From an uncultured Ectothiorhodospiraceae bacterium (lineage in GTDB: Bacteria; Pseudomonadota; Gammaproteobacteria; UBA6429; Thiohalophilaceae), in assembly GCA_947259425.1 (NCBI GenBank), contig CAMYMO010000439.1, forward strand, positions 1 through 6,781: a stretch of 6,781 nucleotides of DNA. Direction: 5' to 3'. Positions 1-5,171 of the stretch are shown here, in pieces (the stretch's first letter is position 1; each line of letters starts with the position of its first letter). The notes below the pieces were generated by a model. The model was not told the origin of the DNA, did no database searches, and worked only from the letters and a program-made list of their open reading frames with translations. The translations under genes and the position numbers were made by a program.

Positions 1-93
1 CGTAAAGAAGAGGGTCCCGAATTTAACCAAAGAGATATCGCTATGTTCAATGCCATGATAGAACAACACCCCGCCTTCTCGAACGCGGTCTGA
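1..93 (+). CDS. C-terminal 30 residues of an unrecognised protein (5' end outside window)
   Basis: Frame 1 is open from the first base to a TGA at 91-93 and encodes a charged, soluble-looking tail that ends in HPAFSNAV. I do not recognise the family. In many gammaproteobacteria the rnf electron-transport genes precede nth, but this tail is not hydrophobic as the end of RnfE would be, so I do not assign it there. The 3' end is followed within 15 bases by the likely nth promoter. The frame has the same strand and similar base composition as nth, so it is probably a real gene end, but only 30 codons are visible. Confidence 0.5.
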   Translation, partial: RKEEGPEFNQRDIAMFNAMIEQHPAFSNAV

Positions 94-107
94 GAACAGT
101 TAGCGCG

Positions 108-136
108 TTAACAATTTATCTATTTTAGGGTATGCT
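108..136 (+). promoter_or_regulatory. Probable sigma-70 promoter of nth
   Basis: A TTAACA hexamer at 108-113 (five of six matches to the -35 consensus) is separated by 17 bases from TATGCT at 131-136 (four of six matches to the -10 consensus). Transcription would start near 143. That is downstream of the ATG at 132 and upstream of the ATG at 177, so the promoter also argues for the shorter nth start. It is identified by eye only. Confidence 0.45.
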
Positions 137-176
137 CCTGCTTGCTAAAATTAGTGATGGCGAAAAATTACCCGGT

Positions 177-812
177 ATGAGTCCCGCAAAAATTAAAACG
201 ATATTTTCACGATTACAACAACAAAATCCCGACCCGACCACCGAACTGGTCTATCGCAGCGTCTTTCAACTTTTAATTGCAGTCATCTTATCTGCACAGG
301 CAACGGATAAAAGCGTGAATGCCGCCACCAAAGAGTTATTCAAAGTGGCCGGAACCCCACAAAAAATTCTGGATTTAAAAGAATCCGGGTTAAAAAAATA
401 CATTAAAACCATCGGCTTGTTTAATACCAAGGCCAAAAACATTATTAAAACCTGCAAAATTCTTATCGATGAGCACAACGGCAGAGTCCCCAAAACTCGC
501 GAGGCACTCGAAGCCCTGCCGGGTGTTGGAAGAAAGACCGCCAATGTTGTCCTCAACACGGCCTTCGGTGAACCGACTATTGCAGTCGACACCCATATAT
601 TTAGAGTGAGTAATCGACTTGGCATTGCACCTGGCAAAACCGTCGATGAGGTCGAACAAAACCTTTTAAAAAATGTCCCCAATCAATATAAACAGGATGC
701 CCATCACTGGCTAATCCTGCATGGCCGCTATACTTGTCTGGCGCGAAAGCCTCGCTGCGGTAGCTGTCTATTAGAAGATTTATGTCCTTTCGAGGAAAAA
801 ACCATCGATTAA
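177..812 (+). CDS. nth: Endonuclease III (DNA glycosylase/AP lyase)
   Basis: Base-excision repair enzyme that removes oxidised pyrimidines and cleaves the abasic strand by beta-elimination. The start at 177 gives 211 residues, the same length as the E. coli protein, and the two align end to end. Visible motifs are the helix-hairpin-helix LPGVGRKTA (residues 114-122) with catalytic Lys120, the VDTHIFR segment with catalytic Asp138, and the 4Fe-4S ligands Cys187, Cys194, Cys197 and Cys203 (spacing C-x6-C-x2-C-x5-C). An in-frame ATG at 132 would add 15 residues that the E. coli enzyme lacks, and it lies inside the probable promoter, so I rejected it. Neither start has a good Shine-Dalgarno sequence. 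No terminator is obvious after the gene before position 985. Function is certain; only the start is open. Confidence 0.95.
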   Translation: MSPAKIKTIFSRLQQQNPDPTTELVYRSVFQLLIAVILSAQATDKSVNAATKELFKVAGTPQKILDLKESGLKKYIKTIGLFNTKAKNIIKTCKILIDEHNGRVPKTREALEALPGVGRKTANVVLNTAFGEPTIAVDTHIFRVSNRLGIAPGKTVDEVEQNLLKNVPNQYKQDAHHWLILHGRYTCLARKPRCGSCLLEDLCPFEEKTID

Positions 813-919
813 TGGCTAATTTGGTGAATCTGTGGGTCTATTAGTCAGAAAGATCTCACAAAAGTTTAAAATATGGTATGGATGTCAGCATTTTGTTTGA
901 ACTTTGCCTAAAATCATCA

Positions 920-949
920 TTCAAAGCTAATAAGTTTCAACAATATGAT
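920..949 (+). promoter_or_regulatory. Candidate promoter of the hvf operon
   Basis: TTCAAA at 920-925 (four of six matches to the -35 consensus) and TATGAT at 944-949 (five of six to the -10 consensus) are 18 bases apart. Transcription would start near 956 and give a leader of about 105 bases containing both stem-loops described at 971-1032. A competing candidate is TTGGCA at 986-991 with TATTAA at 1011-1016, but its spacing of 19 is long. The choice between the two decides whether the leader structures are transcribed with the operon. Confidence 0.35.
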
Positions 950-970
950 TCTAGTTGAATCTAAAAAATA

Positions 971-1011
971 ACCTGTAGCGTATTATTGGCAGTCCCGGAC
1001 ACGTTACAGGT
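971..1011 (+). promoter_or_regulatory. Leader stem-loop 1, possible antiterminator
   Basis: Positions 971-981 pair with 1001-1011 to form an 11-bp helix that includes one G-U pair. The core is ACCTGTA opposite TACAGGT, with a 19-base loop. The loop contains the whole left arm (985-997) of the downstream terminator-like helix, so forming one helix hinders the other. The same dyad could instead be a DNA operator, because its arms lie about 30 bp (three helical turns) apart. The pairing is seen in the sequence; the role is inferred. Confidence 0.4.
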
Positions 1012-1041
1012 ATTAATAATCGGGGTGCCAATTTTTTTTTT
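985..1041 (+). terminator. Intrinsic terminator-like hairpin just before the hvfA ribosome binding site
   Basis: Positions 985-997 (beginning ATTGGCA) pair with 1021-1032 (ending TGCCAAT) to give a 12-bp helix with one bulged G at 992 and one U-G pair. The loop is 23 bases. An uninterrupted run of ten T (1032-1041) follows directly, as in rho-independent terminators. It lies 20 bases before the hvfA start codon, so it would cut off the operon unless it is prevented from forming. It could alternatively end read-through from nth, with hvfA transcribed from a promoter inside it. Confidence 0.5.
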
Positions 1042-1060
1042 AACTACGGAGAGAACCATC

Positions 1061-1399
1061 ATGTCTAAACAAATTCTTAAGCCTCTTTCAATTGCCTTAG
1101 GTGCCACTTTTGCTGTTTCTATGGCCGCTAGCAATATTGCGACTGCAGCACCAGCTGGTGACAATCCATTTGCGATGAGCGAACTTGAAAGCGGTTACAT
1201 GCAAGTCGCGGGTAAAGAAGGCAAATGCGGTGAAGGCAAATGCGGCGAAGGCAAAAAAGCCGACGGCAAAAGCAAAGAAGGCAAATGCGGCGAATCTAAA
1301 AAAGAAGGTAAATGCGGCGAAGGCAAATGCGGCGAAGGTAAGAAAAAAGACGATAAGAAAGAAGGTAAATGCGGCGAAGGCAAGTGTGGCGGTAAATAA
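1061..1399 (+). CDS. hvfA: HvfA-like RiPP metallophore precursor (exported, EGKCG repeats)
   Basis: A 112-residue precursor of a ribosomally made, post-translationally modified copper-binding peptide. Residues 1-29 form a Sec signal peptide with a hydrophobic core and an ATA cleavage site before Ala30. Residues 35-50 hold the family's conserved stretch (NPF, then ELESGYMQ), probably the part recognised by the maturation enzymes. From residue 53 the protein is an array of about twelve five-residue units. Seven are exact EGKCG motifs, with cysteines 56, 61, 76, 85, 90, 104 and 109; the others carry Lys or Ser, or are one residue short. In the Haemophilus HvfA system EGKCG cysteines become oxazolone/thioamide pairs that bind copper, so I infer the same here. 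The start at 1061 has GGAGAG at 1048-1053; an in-frame ATG at 986 would destroy the signal peptide. hvfB follows after 20 bases. Confidence 0.9.
   Translation: MSKQILKPLSIALGATFAVSMAASNIATAAPAGDNPFAMSELESGYMQVAGKEGKCGEGKCGEGKKADGKSKEGKCGESKKEGKCGEGKCGEGKKKDDKKEGKCGEGKCGGK
1217..1390 (+). repeat. 15-base coding repeats encoding EGKCG units
   Basis: This stretch of hvfA is built from near-identical 15-base units of the type GAAGGCAAATGCGGC, and synonymous changes (GGC/GGT, AAA/AAG) distinguish some copies. Seven units encode EGKCG. Two encode EGKK in the same register, and others are DGKSK, ESKK and DDKK. The two four-residue units stay in frame. Such arrays can gain or lose copies by slippage, which would change the number of copper-binding sites per peptide. 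Confidence 0.85.
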
Positions 1400-1419
1400 G
1401 CGCACGGTCTGAGCAAACC

Positions 1420-2289
1420 ATGAATCAAAAACCTTATCCGGTTCATGGCGCAGGACTCGGTCTGCGACGGGAGATTATGCATTCCCTCGCAGACCCCTTT
1501 CCTACGCAGGTAAATTTTCTTGAAGTGGCCCCCGAAAACTGGATGGGGGTGGGCGGCGCCTATGGAAAGCTATTCCGTTCCTACACTGAACAGCATGATT
1601 TTGTCTGTCATGGTTTATCTCTTTCAATTGGCTCCCCTGCCCCACTTGATGAGGCCTTCTTACATAAACTTAAATCTTTTCTGAAACAACACAACATCCG
1701 TTGTTACAGTGAACATTTAAGTTATTGTAGTGACGATGGTCATCTTTACGACTTAATGCCTATCCCCTTTACCGAAGAAGCGGTTCACTATGTCGCTGAA
1801 CGAATTAAACGTGTACAGGACATTCTTGAACAACCCATTGCCATGGAAAACGTGTCTTACTATGCGGCGCCGGGCAAACAAATGGAAGAAATCGATTTTC
1901 TCAACGCGGTACTCGATGAGGCGAATTGCCAGTTACTGCTCGATGTGAATAATATCTATGTCAACAGCATTAATCACCGCTACGATCCTTATGAATTTTT
2001 AAACGCCATTCCGGGCGATCGAATTTCTTATATCCATGTCGCCGGACATTATGATGAGGCCGAAGATTTAAGGGTGGATACCCACGGTGCCGATGTTATC
2101 GACCCGGTTTGGGCCCTGCTGGATAAAAGTTACGAACTGTATGGCGTAATCCCGACCTTACTCGAGCGCGACTTTAATATCCCACCTATCCCTGAGTTGC
2201 TACAGGAAGTGGATAGCATTCACGAGATACAACATCGTTGGACTGAACAAAACGATAGCGAGCATGACGTCAATGCGCAACGAGGCTAA
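1420..2289 (+). CDS. hvfB: HvfB-like MNIO (DUF692) RiPP maturase
   Basis: A multinuclear non-heme iron-dependent oxidative enzyme of the DUF692 family, predicted to modify the HvfA cysteines in the cytoplasm using oxygen. The 289-residue length is normal for the family. Family landmarks run in order: GAGLGLR (10-16), FLEVAPENW (33-41), HGLSLSIG (64-71), SEHLSY (97-102), MENVSYY (142-148), LLLDVNNIYVN (172-182), YIHVAGH (204-210), DTHG (220-223) and LLERDFNIP (247-255). Likely iron ligands by eye are His64, His99, Glu143, Asp175, His206, Asp220, His222 and Glu249; I did not check them against a structure. Only a weak GAG (1411-1413) precedes the start, in contrast to hvfA, which suits a catalytic enzyme needed at lower dose than its substrate. 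Its end overlaps hvfC by 26 bases. Confidence 0.92.
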   Translation: MNQKPYPVHGAGLGLRREIMHSLADPFPTQVNFLEVAPENWMGVGGAYGKLFRSYTEQHDFVCHGLSLSIGSPAPLDEAFLHKLKSFLKQHNIRCYSEHLSYCSDDGHLYDLMPIPFTEEAVHYVAERIKRVQDILEQPIAMENVSYYAAPGKQMEEIDFLNAVLDEANCQLLLDVNNIYVNSINHRYDPYEFLNAIPGDRISYIHVAGHYDEAEDLRVDTHGADVIDPVWALLDKSYELYGVIPTLLERDFNIPPIPELLQEVDSIHEIQHRWTEQNDSEHDVNAQRG

Positions 2290-3049
2290 ATTACCCGAGT
2301 TTAAACAGGTGCAGTACGCCTTCGCAAAACATCTACGCAATCCGGCGAAACATCCTCGTCCGGATGATATCGAAGCGCGACGTATGAAGATCTACAATGA
2401 GTTGTTTTATAACAATGTAGAAGGCTTTATGTCCAATGCGTATCCGGTATTACGCGAATTGACCGACGATGAAAAATGGCATCGTATGATCCGTGATTAC
2501 TTTGAAAAGCATCATGCCTCGACGCCGTTATTCCAGGAAATGCCCCGCGAATTTCTAAAGTACCTGGAAAATGAACGTGAAGCGGAACAGGACGATTACC
2601 CCTTTATGCTCGAATTAGCCCATTATGAATGGGTAGAGCTCGCGTTAAGTGTTACCGATATCACAAACGATTATTCAAATGTAGATGTGGATGGTGATTT
2701 ATTAGAAGGCGTTCCGGTCTTATCTAAAACCGCCTGGCCGATAAATTATAATTACCCCGTACACAAAATCAGGCCCGACTTCATACCCGAACAACCTGGC
2801 GAGCAACCCACTTATCTTGTCGTCTATCGCGATGCCGATGATGAAGTGCATTTCTTAGATATTAATCCGGTCACAGCTCAGTTGTTGCAATACATAACAG
2901 ACGATTCCGGACTCACTTCCCGGCAAATGCTCACTAACATTGCCGAACAACTCAATCACCCAAATCCGGACGTGGTCATCCAGGGTGGCTTGCAAATACT
3001 TCATGATTTAAAAACCCGAGATGTGATCATAGGAGTGAACAAAAGCTAA
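2264..3049 (+). CDS. hvfC: HvfC-like RiPP maturation partner (DUF2063)
   Basis: A 261-residue partner of the DUF692 enzyme. The N-terminal DUF2063 domain is clear at about residues 14-105, with the signature IYNELFYNNVEGFMSNAYPV (43-62) and the STPLFQEMPREFLKYL segment. DUF2063 was first named a putative DNA-binding domain, but in RiPP clusters these proteins pair with the MNIO enzyme and are thought to deliver the precursor. The C-terminal part (about 183-258) is a separate small domain that may bind the leader peptide; this is inference from the family. The gene overlaps hvfB by 26 bases in another frame, which indicates translational coupling. A second in-frame ATG at 2273 is better spaced from a weak GCGAG at 2258-2262 and could be the true start. 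No DNA-binding role is implied here. Confidence 0.88.
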   Translation: MTSMRNEAKLPEFKQVQYAFAKHLRNPAKHPRPDDIEARRMKIYNELFYNNVEGFMSNAYPVLRELTDDEKWHRMIRDYFEKHHASTPLFQEMPREFLKYLENEREAEQDDYPFMLELAHYEWVELALSVTDITNDYSNVDVDGDLLEGVPVLSKTAWPINYNYPVHKIRPDFIPEQPGEQPTYLVVYRDADDEVHFLDINPVTAQLLQYITDDSGLTSRQMLTNIAEQLNHPNPDVVIQGGLQILHDLKTRDVIIGVNKS

Positions 3050-3093
3050 AAACCCTGTCTAACAATTCATAATAAATAACAGGAGAGCGCACC

Positions 3094-3699
3094 ATGAACA
3101 TCTTTTTACAATTGCAAGGTCTGCTCGATAAGACCCGGCAACTCGATTTTTTAGCACCATTACTACTTCGAATTTTTCTTGCCCCGATTATGATTATTGC
3201 CGGTTATGGCAAGCTCACTGGTCTTGAGGATACGGCAGCGTACTTTGGAAATCCCGATTGGGGACTTGGCATGCCTGCTCCACTGCTGATGGCGACACTG
3301 GCAGGACTAACAGAATTTTTCGGTGGCATTGCCATCTTAATCGGACTAGCAACGCGCTGGTTCGCGATACCGCTGATGTTTACCATGATCGTCGCTGCTG
3401 GCACTGCCCATTGGCAAAACGGTTGGCATGCCCTACCCGAACAAACCCTGACCGTTCCCTGGGAATGGCGCATGGATAAGATTGAAGGCGCCGCCGAGCG
3501 GAAAAGTAAGGCCCGCGAAATATTAAAAGAACATAGCAACTACGACTACATCACCGAACATGGCAGCGTCACGATTCTTAAAAATGGCATCGAGTATGCG
3601 GCGACCTATTTCTTAATGTTACTGGTACTTTTCTTTATGGGCGGCGGTCGCTATGCGAGCCTCGACTACTGGATTAAACAACGATTTAATCCCGACTAG
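3094..3699 (+). CDS. hvfX: DoxX-family membrane protein of the RiPP operon (HvfX/BufD-like)
   Basis: A 201-residue inner-membrane protein of the DoxX family, the usual last gene of Hvf/bufferin operons. Four membrane segments are visible at about 20-38, 63-83, 88-106 and 167-184, and a GYGKLTGL motif follows the first, as is usual in DoxX. Between segments three and four lies a hydrophilic loop of about 60 residues containing His106, Trp107 and several Lys/Glu. In other systems this protein is linked to copper binding or peptide maturation, but its reaction is not known. A strong ribosome binding site, AGGAGAG at 3081-3087, lies six bases before the ATG. It starts 44 bases after hvfC, and the operon terminator follows 21 bases after its stop. 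Family is sure; the symbol rests on context. Confidence 0.85.
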   Translation: MNIFLQLQGLLDKTRQLDFLAPLLLRIFLAPIMIIAGYGKLTGLEDTAAYFGNPDWGLGMPAPLLMATLAGLTEFFGGIAILIGLATRWFAIPLMFTMIVAAGTAHWQNGWHALPEQTLTVPWEWRMDKIEGAAERKSKAREILKEHSNYDYITEHGSVTILKNGIEYAATYFLMLLVLFFMGGGRYASLDYWIKQRFNPD

Positions 3700-3720
3700 G
3701 CACTTTTAAGTCAATTCCCA

Positions 3721-3746
3721 AAAGCCGGCGTTAGCCGGCTTTTTTT
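3721..3746 (+). terminator. Rho-independent terminator of the hvf operon
   Basis: A perfect ten-base stem (AAAAGCCGGC opposite GCCGGCTTTT) with a GTTA loop is followed by further T. It lies 21 bases after the hvfX stop and separates the operon from argG. The A-run on the left side means it could also work on the other strand. Confidence 0.92.
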
Positions 3747-3798
3747 GTAGCCAGACTTTTTCCCCTCGTTGGAAGGATCGAATTCCAGCCATTTCATG

Positions 3799-3804
3799 TA
3801 TAAT
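3799..3804 (+). promoter_or_regulatory. -10 box of the argG promoter
   Basis: A perfect TATAAT at 3799-3804 lies 27 bases before the argG start codon, which predicts a short leader of about 20 bases. No good -35 hexamer is found 16-18 bases upstream; TTGGAA at 3769-3774 is 24 bases away and too far. I see no convincing arginine-repressor box. The promoter may need an activator or tolerate a poor -35. Confidence 0.55.
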
Positions 3805-3831
3805 CCCCCCTCGATTTATTGGGAGCACGTT

Positions 3832-5046
3832 ATGTCGGATATTAAAAAAGTCGTTCTTGCCTATTCTGGCGGCCTGGATACCTCAATCATTCTAAAATGG
3901 TTGCAGGACACCTATCAATGTGAGGTGGTGACCTTCACGGCAGATATTGGTCAGGGTGAAGAGGTCGAGCCGGCTCGCGCCAAGGCTGAAGCGATGGGCG
4001 TGAAAGAGATCTTTATCGAAGATTTACGTGAGGAATATGCCCGCGATTATGTGTTCCCGATGTTCCGTGCCAATACCATTTACGAAGGTGAATATTTGCT
4101 CGGCACCTCGATTGCCCGCCCACTGATCGCGAAGCGATTGGTCGACATCGCCAGCCAAACCGGGGCCGATGCCATCTCCCATGGCGCAACCGGTAAAGGT
4201 AATGATCAGGTGCGATTCGAGTTAGGGGCCTATGCCTTAAGTCCAAACGTTCAAGTGATCGCCCCTTGGCGTGAATGGGACCTGAATTCACGTGAAAAAC
4301 TGATGGATTATGCTGAACAGCACAACATCCCAGTTGATTTTAACAAGGGCAAAAAGTCACCCTACTCAATGGACGCAAACCTGTTGCACATTTCCTATGA
4401 AGGCGGTGTACTTGAAGATCCATGGGCAGGTCCTGAAGAAGAGATGTGGCGCTGGAGTGTTTCTCCCGAAGCGGCCCCTGATCAGGCGACCATACTTGAA
4501 CTCGAATACAAGCAAGGTGACATTGTTGCCATTGATGGCAAATCCATGTCGCCTGCCCAGGTTATGGAATACTTGAATAAAGTCGCCGGTGCCAATGGCG
4601 TTGGCCGTGATGACATTGTTGAAAATCGTTATGTTGGCATGAAATCACGCGGCTGCTACGAAACCCCAGCCGGTACAGTGATGTTAAAAGCCCATCGGGC
4701 GATGGAATCCTTAACCCTGGATCGCGAGGTCGCACATCTTAAAGATGAACTCATGCCTAAATACGCAAGCATGATCTATAACGGGTATTGGTGGGCACCC
4801 GAGCGTCAAATGATGCAAGAGATGATCGATGCCTCGCAGAAAACCGTCAACGGTTTTGTTCGGGTTAAGTTATACAAAGGAAACGTGATTATCGAAGGCC
4901 GTAAATCTGAAACCGATAGTCTATTTGATGAAGCCATCGCGACCTTTGAAGATGATGCCGGGGCTTATGATCAATCTGATGCGCATGGCTTTATTAAATT
5001 AAATGCCCTGCGTATGCGTATTGCGGCAATGCGACAGAAAAAATAA
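3832..5046 (+). CDS. argG: Argininosuccinate synthase
   Basis: Joins citrulline and aspartate with ATP to make argininosuccinate, the penultimate step of arginine synthesis, in the cytoplasm. The start at 3832 gives 404 residues, normal for the type-1 bacterial enzyme. The ATP-pyrophosphatase loop AYSGGLDTS is at 10-18, GTSIARP at 91-97, the substrate-binding GATGKGNDQVRFE at 118-130, SPYSMDANL at 176-184, and ENRYVGMKSRGCYETPAGT at 264-282. GGGAG at 3821-3825 is a well-placed ribosome binding site. An in-frame TTG at 3769 would add 21 residues translated from the promoter region and is rejected. It is a single gene with its own promoter, not part of an arginine operon in this window. Confidence 0.97.
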   Translation: MSDIKKVVLAYSGGLDTSIILKWLQDTYQCEVVTFTADIGQGEEVEPARAKAEAMGVKEIFIEDLREEYARDYVFPMFRANTIYEGEYLLGTSIARPLIAKRLVDIASQTGADAISHGATGKGNDQVRFELGAYALSPNVQVIAPWREWDLNSREKLMDYAEQHNIPVDFNKGKKSPYSMDANLLHISYEGGVLEDPWAGPEEEMWRWSVSPEAAPDQATILELEYKQGDIVAIDGKSMSPAQVMEYLNKVAGANGVGRDDIVENRYVGMKSRGCYETPAGTVMLKAHRAMESLTLDREVAHLKDELMPKYASMIYNGYWWAPERQMMQEMIDASQKTVNGFVRVKLYKGNVIIEGRKSETDSLFDEAIATFEDDAGAYDQSDAHGFIKLNALRMRIAAMRQKK

Positions 5047-5078
5047 AGATCGACGTTATAAAAAATTAGAATCTCATC

Positions 5079-5098
5079 GCTAAACTAAATAGCTTTTT
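5079..5098 (+). terminator. Weak possible terminator after argG
   Basis: GCTA (5079-5082) and TAGC (5090-5093) form only a four-base stem with a seven-base loop. Five T follow, then a G and four more T. The stem is too short for a confident call, but nothing better lies between argG and the convergent gene. Confidence 0.25.
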
Positions 5099-5105
5099 GT
5101 TTTAT

Positions 5106-5130
5106 GTCATTCCCCTTGAGAGGGGATGAC
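5106..5130. repeat. REP-like palindrome, copy 1
   Basis: GTCATTCCCCT, a TGAG loop and AGGGGATGAC form a ten-base stem with one bulged base. The sequence matches the copy at 6517-6543 and resembles the short dispersed palindromes of the GTCATTCCC...GGGAAT type found between genes in many Proteobacteria. It sits between two convergent genes, a usual place for REP elements, and may stabilise mRNA ends. No T-run follows on either strand. Confidence 0.65.
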
Positions 5131-5171
5131 CTAAACTCGAACAATGACATTGCTATAATAATAAACCGTTA

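Noticed and set aside
98..112. Near-palindrome GTTAGCGCGTTAAC before nth as a possible operator
   Set aside because: Two mismatches in 14 bases, with no known site resembling it; it overlaps the -35 region but could easily be chance.
266..682. Long minus-strand open frames inside nth
   Set aside because: They are antisense shadows of a certain gene, with no start signals or recognisable domains.
971..1011. MerR/CueR-type copper operator
   Set aside because: The dyad arms are 21 bases apart and do not sit between a -35 and -10 box with 19-bp spacing as CueR sites do.
986..1060. Longer hvfA start at ATG 986
   Set aside because: It runs through the leader hairpin and the T-run, has no ribosome binding site, and would bury the signal peptide inside the protein.
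1217..1390. Regular short repeats that could suggest a CRISPR array
   Set aside because: The units are 15 bases, adjacent, in frame and coding, with no spacers.
1185..1482. Open frames on both strands across the repeat part of hvfA, rich in Lys/Ala or in Pro/His/Leu
   Set aside because: They are by-products of the 15-base repeat, which keeps all frames open. They have no ribosome binding site and no family resemblance.
3769..3831. TTG start giving argG a 21-residue N-terminal extension
   Set aside because: The extension would be encoded across the TATAAT box. The ATG at 3832 has a good ribosome binding site and gives the usual family length and N-terminus.
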